Part shown: one piece after another, positions 27,205 to 40,459 of the stretch
How positions within the stretch are numbered: the stretch's first letter is position 1
Layout of the letters: each line of letters begins with the position of its first letter
Assembly (NCBI GenBank): GCA_004154925.1
Contig: QJNS01000163.1
Location: forward strand, 114,603-178,602
Origin: Monosporascus cannonballus
Taxonomy: Eukaryota > Ascomycota > Sordariomycetes > Xylariales
DNA: 64,000 bases
Direction of reading: 5' to 3'
Notes under the pieces: generated by a model
Database searches by the model: none
What the model saw: only the letters and a program-made list of their open reading frames with translations
Told to the model about the DNA's origin: nothing
Program-made: the position numbers and the translations under genes

Positions 27205-30200
27205 ATAATATATTTATCCATATTAATATTAAGTTTTAAAAGATAAAGTTTAAATTGTTTTTATATTTATTTAATTTATATATTATAATGTTTAAAAGGT
27301 AACCTAAATTAATATTTTTAATTCCAAATCCGAAACCGGCGATAAATAACTTATTATCAATTTTGAAAAAAAAACTAATCGAATAATACAGTAAAATATT
27401 CGAATTTATTTAATACGAATTAACCGACGTTTTTTTATAATTATATATATAAATTAAGGTAAACAAATTATAATTTTTTAATATACGTATCGTATGATTA
27501 GTAACTGTAGGAACCTAGTTTTTTATTCGAATTTATAACTATTTATTTATTAAATTTATTTCTTAATTAATTAAGGAAATATAAAAAAATAACCTTAATA
27601 AAATAAATAGTAACGGCCTTATTTAAATTTTATGTTTATCAATAATTAATAGCTTAAAATAAACTTTAATTAACGGATTAAATAGCGCGTTAAAGCGGAA
27701 AATACTTTTATTTATAAGGTTTTTTTATACGTATCAGGGTCCAGCTATACGGCTAAAGTTTGTGATTTTATTTTAACGTTTGTAATTTTCCGTTTTGGGC
27801 TTATTTTTGGCCTGATTTTGTACCGAAAATTAGCAGGAAACCTGGTATTAAACGGAAGGAAAAGATAGCAATATCTTTAACGTCGATATTTGAAGCACCC
27901 TCGCACATACGTTTCTGTGAAGTAGCGCAACTTAGTGGAGTTTTAGTGGGCTTAGTTGCTGTTCTAGGCTAATTGGCCCACTAAAAAATTGTTGCAACTA
28001 ACTCTCTATGGCCCTCCGTTGGATATATTCGTTATTTCAATAATTTAAATAATAGTAATTCGTCATATAATTACGTTACTGAAAATATTTTTTATATTCT
28101 ACAATTAAATTAAATTATATTATTACTTAAATTTTCGTAATACTTTTAACATAAATCTATATAATTAAAATTTAAAAATTTATTAAACTTTTACCTATTA
28201 TATGTTTGAAATTTTTAATTAATAATATTATGAAACTTTAAGTAAACTTTTAATATTATTAAAATTTTAATTAATATTTAAAAATCTTTTACTAAACAAT
28301 TTTAAGCTCGAATTCGAAAATTATATTATATTGATCGTTGTTACTAAATTTAAAGTATTATAAAAATAGAAGTTATTATTTTGTATTCTTGAAAATGTCG
28401 ATGATTATGATTTTGTTTACAATAATAGTAAAAGTAATCGTAAAATTAATTAATTCGAAATTTTTATTTAAAAACGATATTAAATAATAAATTTCAATAT
28501 TACTTCATTGGGGAACTATGATATAATTTTAAAACTTTTTTAAATATATTAATAAAAAGCTTTCATGGGTAAAACCATTAATAAAGTAAAAATGGCTTTA
28601 TATTTTATCAATAAGCAGATTTTTTAAAAAAAGAAACAGTTTTTAATATTGGATGAAAACTAACGATAAATATAAATTAAAAGAGCATATCAGAAACTTT
28701 ATTATTCATAAAAATATGATATAAAAGAATATTTGAAAAAATAGAACATATTATAATTATTGTTAAAAAAACTTTTACGATATTAAAGAACAATTTAAAA
28801 TAAGAAATACAAGCATTAAAATTTTTAATTCACATATTAATATAATATTATAAATAAAACTAATATTTTTAAATAAATTTTCGAAATAATGTGTAAGAGA
28901 AATTTATCTACAACAGTTTATCTTATTTATATTTTTAATAAAACCTAGTTATGCGTTTTTATAAAGTGCCTAAAAATCTGTTATAAAAGAGATAAATTTG
29001 ATTTTTAAAGTTATTTTTAAGGCATTTTATAATTTCCGTGTTAAAAAAAATATTACGATTTGTAATTAATTAACGTTAATTTAAAGTTATTATCGTTAGA
29101 GATTAAATATTAGTTTTTTAATTATTAAAATAAAAAAGAGGTTTTATGGGATTAAATAACTGATAATATTTGATTTTAAAAACAAGTATAATTTCGTTAA
29201 ATTTTATAACATAATATATAAAAAGTAATTTTTAAAATCACATAAGGATTATTTAAATATTTGATTATATTAATAATATATACAAATATATTAATAACTT
29301 GTTAACTGATTATAAATTATATGCTATAAAAGTACTTCGACTTTTTTATTATATATTATTATAACATATTTTCATTTATTTGAAAACGAAAACGTATATA
29401 TAAGATACGTTTATAAGAATATTTAGGTTTTTTAAAATATCAAATTATTAAAATTATTCTAATAAAAACTGGTTTTGTTTATAACATATAAATATTTAGA
29501 ACATATTATTATTTTAAAATATATTAAAAAGATTTACAAAACTTGGCTGTAATTACAAAATAACAAACCAAAACTGAACTTAAAAAAATATAGATATTTT
29601 TAGATTTAGTAATTAATATAGAAAATCTATTCGGAATTTAGATAAAACTGTTATATTTTAATTAATATTATTTAAAAAAGCTTTATTAAACGTTATATAT
29701 AAAAAAGCGTTCTAAGAAATTAAATATATGATTATTAATCTGTTAATGTTAATTATATGCGGTTTTATACGTTTCGTTAAATTAAAAATTGATATCTTAG
29801 ATTATACTTTAAATACGATGTTCAAATAATCGACTAATTAAATGAATTTATGTTTTATTACGATTTTTTATATTAATCAAAAAGAACCGAATTTAATTCC
29901 GCAATTTTAAAAAGATTTATGGTTTTTAACACGATTTCTCGAATTTTTAGGTATTTTTTAAAAGAAATTCTTTTTAAAATAAAGTTTATTCGGATTATTA
30001 AAATTTTACCTGTTTTACTACGATTAAAGAACTTACGAGACAATAATTACGATACGTAAAGGAAATAACGAATTTCGATGGCGTTTTTATTTTTAAGAAA
30101 AGTTTAAAAAACGATACAGCAGTTTTTTAAATAAATGATTATATTTCGAAGCGCAAATTAGTTAAAACTAATCGTATTATTTTGGATATTATTTTAAAGA

Positions 30201-30556
30201 TATATTCATATTTACACTAAATTATAATAGTACAGGTTATATTAAATGGTATATATGAAGGAATTTAAAAAGAATATTTAATGATAATATATTAAAAACT
30301 AAAAGGTGAAATAAGTTATAAGTTTGAGAAATATATTAGCTATATAAATACTTCAAAACCTATAAAATGTTAAAAATAAATATAATAACTTTGAATTCGT
30401 AACAATAATATAACTCCTGTAAAAACATTAAAATATAATGATATAAGTTTTACGAAATGTTATAATTATTATTAATATTAGAAGAATTATTGAATTTAAT
30501 TATTATACATTTTATTATTAAATTCTATATATTTAAAAATTCGTAAAAAAATCTAT

Positions 30557-30990
30557 AATGATAATATTTTCGTTATCGTCGACAGATATACGAAATTTTT
30601 TAATTTGTATCTTATTAAAACGATTTTAATATTAAGCAAATAGTATATATTCTTTTTAAAAGAATAACTTCTAGGTATATATAGATTATTATATAAAATG
30701 ATGTCCAATAAAAGTATTTTGTTTATTTTAGTGTTTTGGAAAGGTTTTATAGTATAAATGGTTTTAAATAATAAATCAATAAATACACAGAATTATTAAA
30801 TTAAATAGAACAAAAAATATTTGCAGTATTATAATAAGTATAAATTAATATAATTAGGTAGAAGAAGTAATTATTGCGTACCTAACTTATAATGTTTTTT
30901 ATTATACAAAAAATAAAAGCATTTTAATAAATATTAAATTCAAGTTTATACTTACTATTTATCAAAATATATATAACGAGTTGATTAACG
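30557..30990 (+). pseudogene. Ty3/Gypsy integrase core relic
   Basis: A plus-strand frame reads DNIFVIVDRYTKFF, matching the strand of the integrase core that carries the first catalytic Asp (family pattern D-x-I-x-VIVDRxTK). About 60 residues on are the FW of the conserved FxSxFW stretch, and further on YLQYY, where the family has the QYLRxY segment. At least eight stops interrupt it, mostly TAA/TAG at positions expected for Gln or Trp. Spacing between FW and YLQYY is about 10 residues short, so a deletion is likely. The rest of pol should lie upstream but is not readable by eye. Confidence 0.55.
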
Positions 30991-32299
30991 TTAAAGTAAT
31001 ATTTATATCGAAATAACTTAAATAATTATATTCAAAAATATAAATAAGGTTAAAGTTTCTACGAAATCAAATTATAACTATGATTACTAAAAAGATTAAA
31101 TGTATGAATTTTAGAAAAAAGATAAATAATGTATTTTATTGTACAAAATATTCAAATAATAAGATTTTATAAATACTTCGATTTTAAATATATCGCATTA
31201 TATAAAATAATTAAGAAGATTGTAAAAAATAATTATTAATTAGAATTCTTACTAAAAATTAAATTATATCTTATTTTTTTAATTTCTTTACTTAATTTAA
31301 TAATAGATATTATTAAAATTTAAAAAAAAAATAAATCGTGCGAAAATAGAAAACAAAATACCGTGTAAAGTGAAATGAATTTTAGATATAAGAAAAGAAA
31401 ATAAACTTACTTAATATCTGGTTATATAAAAAAACATTCGAATTTCGAAAATCTTTAAAAATTTGTTAAAAACCTTATAAATACCTAACGCGTATTAAAG
31501 GTTTTTTACTAATAACAACGAAATCTAAAATTGCATTTCAGTTAATTTTTTTATAAAGGCAGCGTTTACGGATTAGTAAAACTTTAGTTTATAGCGTTTA
31601 TATTTTTAAAACAATTTGAATTTTTATTAATCTTTCGGTTTACTGCGTTTAAGATCCTTATATTCATTTATCGATTTAAAAGCGCGGTTAATAAATTTAA
31701 CATTTTATATTTAATATTATTGCTATTAAGAAGAAAAGAAAAATAATCGAATAACGAAAATAAATTAAACTTTTTCAGTAATTGATTTTTCTTTTTTTAA
31801 ACAACGAAATTTTATAACGTGATAATTAATTATAAAACCAAAGATATCTGTTTTAATATATAACTAATTATAACTCATATATTCTTTATAACGAAAAACC
31901 TTTTTGTAGCTTTACAAGCGAGATTTTTGAACACAAATATTAAAAAATACAATATAATTCAAAAAGTAAAAAACTTAATAAGAAAAGAAATTAAAAGATA
32001 AGATTTTTGAAAAAAGAAAAATCGTATTATAACTTAACAAAATTCGACCTCTAGAAAGAGTCGTAACAGAAATACCGAAAAAGATTAAATACGTTAGATT
32101 ATGTAATAAATTATTAACTTACTAGTATTGAATTAACAAGTCGTATGATTAATTTATTAGTAATAATCTAACAGGTGGATGCAAAAATATATATTTATTA
32201 TTTATATAATTTAAATAATAGAAATTTATAATTTAATTTCGTATTTTAAAACATTTTTAGTATTACGAAACGTAATTAAGTTATTTTATTACTTAAAGT

Positions 32300-32420
32300 T
32301 TCCCGATATTGCTGCTAATATAAACTCGTAGAACTAAGGTTTAATAGTTGGTTAAACCCCTAGCTGTTACATATCTGAAGTCGATCAAATATCTAAGCGT
32401 TGTCTTAGTTTGCTCACTTA
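32300..32420. repeat. GC-normal island, inverted partner at about 13098
   Basis: A 30-bp core here (32342-32371, containing gttggttaaacccctagctg) has its reverse complement in mutated form at about 13098-13130 (ctataactgaggggtttaac followed by taactattaaa). The differences are transitions. The copies lie 19 kb apart in opposite orientation. It is probably the end of one dispersed element family, type unknown. Confidence 0.45.
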
Positions 32421-33085
32421 CTAAAAGGAAGTTACTTTATATTTCTCGAATATCTTTTTCTTTTATTTGTATCTATATTTACGTATAAGAAATATTAGTT
32501 AATTATATTTTTTTATTTAAGGGTTTTTAAAAGATTTGTAATCTGTTAATTTATTTTTATTAAATATATATTCAATGTCCTTATTACATATGTTTTATTA
32601 CAATTTGTCAAGAGTTTCTATTAGATGTTATAATATATTTATTTTTCTGTTTTTAGAGTTATTTGATATTTAAATCTAATATTTTTAATTATTTTGATCT
32701 GTTTAATTTTATTAATATATTAAAGAATAAAACTGTTTAATTAATATATTTTAGCAAATCGTTTTAAATATAACAGTTTCGAAATTGGCCTCAATGCGGC
32801 AATTAAAATATTATAGAAATATATTGGTTTTAATATAATACAAGTATTATTTTATTAATAATCGCAGTCTTTTAATCATATATTAATATTAAATTAAAAT
32901 GATTAATAAATATATCTTAAATATATTGAATTATTTTAAAGTTAAATGGTTTTTAGGAAATAAATAATCAAAAACCTTTTTTATATTATTTAAAAAGAAG
33001 CTGTATGAAAATTAACAAGTTATAAAATTAAATGTTTTATTTTAATTTTTATTAAATTTATTAAAAAATTACGTTTTGAAAAAGA

Positions 33086-33205
33086 TGTTACGACCTTATT
33101 CACTATAACAGCTCTAGTCGTATATAAAACTTTAAGCACAAGAATGATTACTATAATTGCGATTATTCTATCGATCTTCTATTTTAGTGGCACAGCGGTA
33201 TAAGA
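33086..33205. repeat. Short dispersed element, TGTTACG family
   Basis: A GC-normal island begins TGTTACG and contains agctctagt and aattgcgattatt. It aligns over its whole length with 36060-36180 and, over the central aattgcgattatt part, with the MITE at 16887. Near its right end (tagtggcacagcggtataag) it resembles a tRNA A-box region, but no B box follows. It could be solo-LTR remnants or a SINE-like unit. Confidence 0.45.
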
Positions 33206-36059
33206 TTCTACGGTTCCAAAAAATTAATTACTTTAAAAAATGAAATTAAATTTAATAATTATATTCGAATTCACGAAATTAATATTCGATATATATTAAT
33301 ATTTAAATTAAATAAATATTTACGTAAATTCTTAGCTATTTATAATGTAAAACATATATATTTACAATTATAAATTTTTAAATTTTAATCCTTTTTAAAT
33401 ATTACAGTTATTCTAATTTTTCTAAATATTATTAAATGTTTTCATTTAATCTTTTATTATCTAAGTTATTATAATAAAAACCTTGTTACATTATTGTTTA
33501 TACTATAATTTGTAACAAAAATACGAAATTATATAAAATGACAAATATTATGCAAAATTAACTTTAATAAACAATTAACGATATTTTATATTATTACGAT
33601 AATGACTATATTAATAACGATAACGATTTTTATGTTAAATATAGCGCAAGGAATATTTTAAAAAGACTTAAAGTTTTTAAATAAAATAAAGCTCTTATAA
33701 TTAAGAAAATGTAATAAATAACTTTAGAACGAAATTAGTGTATTAAATGTTATCGATAAATATATTTACAATAACGATAAACTATCTGCTCTTTAATTAA
33801 CTTTAAAGAGTTTTATTAAAGAATTTATTACGAATTTATAAATTAATAATAACATTATTATATATCATTTAAATAAAGTTACGTTTTTAAGTATATTTTT
33901 TAAGTTTTATATAAGTAGCTATAAAATTAATATCGGTAATTTATATTTTTAAAAATAATCGAAAAGCTTGTAATAAAAAGAAATGATTTAATATTATAAA
34001 TAAAGATGTTTAAAAAATTATATTTATTATATCGTTAAAAAGTATCATTATTTTAAAATAATATTGATCTATTTGTATTATTTATTTTAAATTTAATATA
34101 TATAGTTTATTTTTATACGTTAAAATCTATTCATATTATAAGATTAACTCTCTATATTATATGACAAGTACGATAATAGTTAAATAATATTTAAAATAAT
34201 GTCAAATTTTATGGTTACGATTTCAGAAATTAAGCTTTTTCGAAAAAGAAAAAAGCTTCATTTTAAGATTGCTAATTTAAGAATTTTCGCGTTTTAAATT
34301 AATCTTAAAATTAAAATTTTACAATATTAATTTTCGACTATTCTTAAAGCATTTAAAAAAGGTTATATTATAGTACTAAAATTTATATATTCAAAGATAT
34401 CTATAGGAGAAAAAGCAATATAAATAAATGCTGAAACTAAGAATTATATCATTTCAATAATTTACTTCCAGAAATATTAAGTTATTGAGGTGTAAAAAAT
34501 TAGTAATAAAATAATTAAAGAAAAGCATTTTCAAAAGAATATATATTTATTCGTTCGAATGTCTTACTCTTTTCGATCGGTATAAAAACATACTAATTAT
34601 TAATAATATAATTATTAAAATTAAAAGTAATTATATTTAGAATAAAAGAAATATATTTACTTTTACAGAAGGATAATATTAAGCGTAAAATATTTATATT
34701 AAAAATAAAAGTATTTTAAAAATAGATTTCGAATATAATATTTGAATATAAATATATTTCAATTGTTTTGTCTTTACATATTAAATGAAATCACTAAACC
34801 TTTAAAAAAAATATATAGAAAACGTATTTATTACAAAAACGTTATTTAATTATAAAACTTAATCTCTTTCCAATTTACAATCGGAAATAATATAAATAAT
34901 TATATATATTATTAATCCTATATTCTATCAAGGTTTAAATAAAAAATTTGTATTTAATGTTTTTATCAATAGTTAGTAAAAAGAAGTTAGATATTTATTT
35001 CTGAAAAAGATTTAAAAATAAACAGAACGAATATCTTATTTTTTGGATTAAGTATTTATATGTTTGCCAAAATTGATTAATAAAACATAAATTTTTTCAA
35101 AAAAAATGTTAAGATATATATTACATATTTCATAAAATCCGCAATTAATAATATAAATCGAATATAGGCTTTCTCGAAATAATACGTTATTACGATTAAA
35201 AAATTAAATTTAACAAAAATATAAATATATTAAACCGAATATAAAAGGCTACTTGGAAATTACAAATTTAAAAAATTAAATTTATAATAATGTTATTTTA
35301 TTTTAAACAGGAGTTTTTAAATGTAAATAGTCCTAAAAATATAATTCTATTTTATTTATATACATATTTAAATAAAGAATTTCTTAACTCGATAATTAAT
35401 AATAATTTGATAAAAATGTTTTTAATATTTTAATACAACGCATAATTTAAACTTAAAACTATATAATATTATTTATTTATACTCGAAATTATTTTAATTT
35501 TTAAAAACTTAATGTGTTAATTATTTAACAAGTTATAATCGAGTAAAACTTAAATTTTATTTTTAAGTTTCTTTTTAATTTCGATAATATTGAACAGAAT
35601 TAAATTTTCTAAATTAAATACTTATTATTATTTTCCAAACGCAAAAGAAGAAGGAATATTTTTAACTAACATTAATTATAAATTAAATTCTAAAAATGTT
35701 AATACGGATTTAATTATTGTCACTTTTTTGAGTTCTAATTGGATGTAATTATTTATACTAAAATCGTTTTCTCGTAATTTTAAAAACATTAATATAATAT
35801 TATATAATATATATTTGCTCTAAATTAAAGATTAATCTCATAAGATTAAAATTATATTTAAATATATAATATAAAACATTTAAATAAAGTTTTTTTAGAA
35901 TAAAAAATAATTTAAAACAAAACTTTTAACTGCTTTTTTATAATATAACAAGTATATATATATAAACTTAATAAATATAAAATATCATAAAAGATAAAAT
36001 TTAAATAAAATTTTTAAAATCTTTTTTAATTTCGTTAAAATTTTGATATTTACATATTT

Positions 36060-36180
36060 TGTTACGCCTTAGTCAACTGTAAGAGCTCTAGTATATATGC
36101 AGCTGTACATATCAGGATAATTGATACAATTGCGATTATTTCACCATATTTTGCTCTAGTAGAGTAATGATATGATATAG
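36060..36180. repeat. Short dispersed element, TGTTACG family
   Basis: Second copy of the element at 33086, starting TGTTACGCCTTAGTCAACTG and sharing gagctctagt and caattgcgattatt. Its last 25 bases are the mutated equivalent of the tagtggcacagcgg stretch of the other copy. Same orientation, about 2.97 kb apart. Confidence 0.45.
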
Positions 36181-37850
36181 CTATAATATATTTACATTAA
36201 TATAATTTTTTTTCGTATGTTAAAATAATAATAATTCGACTCAATTTTAATTTTCGTTTATTTAATATCATTAATATATTTCTATATAACGATTTCGATA
36301 AATTAATATACGTACTTTTTTATAAGATTTGTGCGTTCTAGTTTTAATTTAAAATTTCAAAAACGCTTTATAGAGCATAAAATAATACTTATTTTTAAAA
36401 TAACGAAATTTAGTAACAAAATTAAAATTTATTTCGGATGATTTATATATTACAATTAATAACTGGTTGATGTTTTTCTTTTACATTAGCGATATAATTA
36501 TGAAATAAAAAATTCGTAATATAACAGATTATAAAAAGTTTCTAAAGACTTAATATAATAATTTTATATTAATACTTTATGATATTATAATATTTTAAAC
36601 AAATACCTATTTTAAGAAAAGGTAAAATTAGAAAACTATAACGATTATATGATATTTATTAGAAAAAAGAATATATATTTCGATTTATTTCAAGTTAAAA
36701 AACCTTTGTTTAAAATTTTTATATTAAGATTTTTGGGGTATATTAATGTAAAGCCTTAAAATACTATAAAACTTTATGTCGAGAAAATTAAAAATGTATT
36801 ATACGGAATTAATATTAATTGTTCGAATTTAATTTATATTACTTTTTATTTATTACAATATTATATGAAGTTATATTTTACGCATTTCAATATTAGTACT
36901 AAAATTATGTTTTTCGTTTAATATTTACGTAATTTTACTTTAAAATTCGAAAGAAATTAAATTCTTAAAGTATAATCTTTTTACATATAAAAAATGTTCT
37001 TTTTTGAAAATAACTTTAATCGAAAAAAAATCTAAAAATTTATGTTGTTATCGCTTAATAATTTAATCGTATAAAACTTTAATATATTAAATTGAATTAT
37101 TCTATTTAAAGTGGAAATTAAATAATTAATTTTATTATGAATCGTGAAAATTTGTATTAAAATTATTTAAAACAATTAAATTAAAATTAAAGGAAAGTTT
37201 AAATAAATAAATAAATAACCGCTATGATTAATTAGTAAAATATTATGCGTTCAATTACGAAATTCACGTAATAAAAGAAATACAGATTAAATAAATATTT
37301 ATTAACGCTATAAAAAGGGATAATTTTATTACATTTTTAAAATATTATATTCATACTTAAAAAAGAGTAAAAATATTAATTTAAATTAAAGATTATTTAA
37401 TACTAAAAACATTTTATTTTAGTTATATTTTTTAATACAATTTTATATATAAACTTAATTAAAAAGGTTTTTAATAAAACTTTTATAATTTAATAATGTA
37501 AGGTTAAATCTTAATGTTTAAAAACATAAATTTAAATTTGCATTAAAAAACTTTTCGTATTTTCGTTTTTTATTTTAGAATTAATTATTATGAGAGTTTT
37601 TAACATAATTACATAATATTATAAGAATTTAATTTATTAATTGTTTTAAAAAAATACAAAATGTATTTAATTTTATTAAAATTAATTAAGTTAATCCAAT
37701 AATTAAACTGTAATTGAATTTAATTACTTATTAAAAATAAATTATTTTATATATTCTAAGTATCTTTTTTTAATTATAGCTATATTTACGTATATTAAAG
37801 GAGAATTCGCTACTTTAACCTTTTATTTAGGACTTTCTAAAGGTTATGCA

Positions 37851-38694
37851 ACCTGTTAATTTACCTTCTTCATATATATGTTTCAGAGTGTGATGTCAGG
37901 GTCTCATAGATGAGATAACGTGGTGGAGACAAGGCATCTGTGGTTGGGGTCTGAGACAGACGAAGGGTACGTTTTATTGATTGGGCATCCTCTCGAACTC
38001 TCCTCCCCGGCTGCATTACCCTGCGGATCCATTTTCACAGCATTTTAAGTCCACCCAGGCTTGTCTGCTCCCGACTAGAAATGTGAGAGGAGGTGGAAAT
38101 TGTAGGTGACTTGAATCAGCTAAAATACTTCCTAAAGTAACTGCCCAAGCGTTGAGGACCTTCAACTTTAACTTGAGGCTGCTTTATCTAGAAGTAATTG
38201 GAACTTGAGTCTGTTGCTAGATTTGTTAATTTACAACGTTCGTCCCTGCAACCTCTATGCTGACAGCTAGCTCAATTGAGTAAATAAGCAATACTACTCC
38301 GTGGCGTCTGCGTCACTGCTCACATTCCGTGCTCCGTAAAAAGTCGACTGACTGTGAAGAGAACGGTTTGAAAGAAATTGCATTAACACGAATGCGAAAA
38401 TCCACTCATCACTAACGTCATCCCTTTCTCTGCGTATATGTGTTATTTATCGGACGGTGGTTCTCGGTTAAAAAGCACAGACCAAGGACGCATCATCTGT
38501 CTTTGAGCATGGCAGAGCGTCATCATGTTGACGATGTCCTGACTTGTAGGCATTGGCGCCAATAATGTCTAGCAGTGGCATGCCTTGTCGCCTTGTCTTA
38601 ATAAATATGCCGCTGAAAAGCCCAAGGCGTGGAGCGATATTATGTGTCAGTGTCCCCCCTTCTTTTGGACAGGTCTCGGCAGAGAACCGATCTA
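37851..38694. other. GC-normal island, no gene seen
   Basis: Normal composition returns from about 37,880 (tgtgatgtcagggtctcatag). There are no long open frames, no convincing splice-site pairs and no domain. The frame that runs 38553-38876 passes through the assembly gap and the transposon end and is not a gene. The island is probably unique spacer, possibly an old LTR start, but no partner copy is present. Confidence 0.5.
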
Positions 38695-40075
38695 GAGTGG
38701 TGCACCTACCAATGCACCCCNNNNNNNNNNGGGGGGCACCAACAAAATCCCCCCCCCCCCCCCAATTTGCACACCCTGAATTTTCTGACCTTTATACTTT
38801 AAAATTTAATAAATCCACAATAACAGCAGAAAAACATATAAAGTTTTATATTAAGATTAACTACAAAGGTCAGTGATTATAATAACGATTAATCCGTTCC
38901 GTTTTTACGTAAAACAGGAGTAAAAAGTAATATTATAATAAAAACAATAAAAAGGATAAAATAAAATAAAATAAAATAAAATATAATCATTAATACATAA
39001 TATATAAATATATACTTTCTTCTCTTTAGTTAATTAAGATACTTATTTAATGTTATATAATAATTAAAATATGTATACTAGTAATAGTTTTAATTTTAAA
39101 TAAATTATTTAAAATATATATATATATATATAAAATAAAGACATTATATAAAATAATTTAAATAAAAACTTAAAAAAGATATATAATATTCAAAAGCTTT
39201 AAAGTTTGCATTAAACATTTATTTATTATATATTATATTTATATAGAAAGTATTTTTATACACAGCATATATTAGTATAAAAGCTTAAATACATAAAGTA
39301 TATTATAAAACGAAATTTATATATATTCATGAAATATAACTTCCAGAAAACAATAAATATAATATAATTTTTAACTATTTTTAGTAATATTTAATGGTTT
39401 TTGTCTTGAAATTATTAAATCGACCGGTTTTTTTATGAATTCTCGATTCAAAAAAATAATTAAAAAAACAAATTTAATATTTTTAATTTATATTTACTAG
39501 TTAAAATATTGTATTATTTTATATTGTATTTAATTTATTATACTAACTTATAATATTATAAATTGTAAAATATATTATAGAGTACATATTATGCATTTTC
39601 TCAGCCTTATAATTTTGATTTGCTTTATATTATATTATTCCCTATTTTTATAGAAGTTTATAAATTTAATATTTTAAATAATATTTAAAACAGTTTTATA
39701 ACAATTACCGATTAAATTTTAGAATTTTATAAATAATCCAATATAGTTTTTATTTATATACTTTACTTTTTACAACCTATAACGTATTGTTATAATCATT
39801 TTAAAAAATACATTGAATGATATATAACGCATATTTTAAGTTTTTATAATTTTCTTTCGTTTTTTAATATTATTATTTATACTTAATATTAACGTTGTCC
39901 TTTCTTAATTTTTTAAAATTTCAATTACAAATAAAACTTTAACCTCTAATTTATATTATACATATATGGTGTTAGTATTTTTAACGTTTTTGTGGATTTA
40001 TTAAGGCTTAAAATATAAAGGTCGGAAAATTCGAGGTGTGCAAATGGGGGGTGTGCATTGGTACGTGCACCACTC
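38695..40075. mobile_element. Tc1/mariner-size transposon, RIPed, left end damaged by gap
   Basis: Inverted ends begin GAGTGGTGCAC at both sides (38695 onward; complement ending at 40075) and remain recognisable for about 100 bp (caatgcac, ttttctgacctttata, ttaataaatccacaa). TA flanks both sides (38693-38694, 40076-40077). The size of 1.38 kb fits mariner. The interior is AT-rich and non-coding, with microsatellites (taaaa)n at about 38956-38983 and (ta)n at about 39114-39132. The left repeat contains ten N (38721-38730) and a C homopolymer absent from the right repeat, so it is poorly assembled there. Confidence 0.75.
38721..38730. other. Assembly gap (10 N)
   Basis: Ten N preceded by cccc and followed by gggggg, then a C run at about 38749-38763. 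The intact right inverted repeat has simply caccccccatttgc at the equivalent place, so the extra bases and the gap are likely sequencing or assembly error at a homopolymer inside a hairpin-forming repeat. Confidence 0.9.
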
Positions 40076-40459
40076 TAAGCCATGCTTGTCTCTGCCACGA
40101 TTTGAATCTGAGTCTAACTCTTTGTCGTTTAGTGTGGAAATCCTGTGCCACACCATCAGCCGGTAGAAGACCCTAGTTCGCAGATAAGCTTCTAGGCCTT
40201 CCAAAAACATTATGCTTGGGAGAAAAATAGGGCTGGCCTAACTTCAGGTCCCAAAGCTCTCGGCAATAGTGGAGCCAGCCAGACCGCTGAGGCACAAAGC
40301 GAGTGCACGTGACTGCAGTGTTAAGTTATTGAAAAGTGAACATATTATACACATGCAAATAAGAAAAGAAATTTTATTTGATCTGTGTCGAATCATTCAT
40401 GAAAGGGGATTCCTAAGAAATTTTGAGACAGGTGCTTCCATTGTTAGATCACTCTCACC

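Larger units (their letters stand above)
24356..28023 (-). mobile_element. TA-flanked inverted-repeat transposon (Tc1/mariner-pogo type), split by an LTR element
   Basis: Left end TCCGACGGAGGGCCATA (24356-24372) matches the reverse complement of the right end at 28007-28023 with one difference, and the similarity continues imperfectly inward (caattttttcWg). TA flanks both ends (24354-24355 and 28024-28025). Without the inserted LTR element it would be about 2.1 kb, right for this class. On the minus strand near 27300-27560 a frame contains VTNHTIRILKNYNLF, reminiscent of the second helix-turn-helix of Tc1-type transposases; this is weak. Oddly, about 250 bp at the left and 280 bp at the right are not RIPed, while the interior is. 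Confidence 0.6.
28024..37850. repeat. RIP-degraded AT-rich block
   Basis: A second long block with the same CpG-retaining, CpA-poor composition and no intact open frame. It contains a Gypsy integrase relic and three short GC-normal islands (listed separately). The remainder is transposon debris I cannot assign. The right edge near 37850 is sharp. Confidence 0.9.

Noticed and set aside
38553..38876. 107-residue frame spanning the N gap
   Set aside because: Runs through ten N and the end of a transposon; not a gene.
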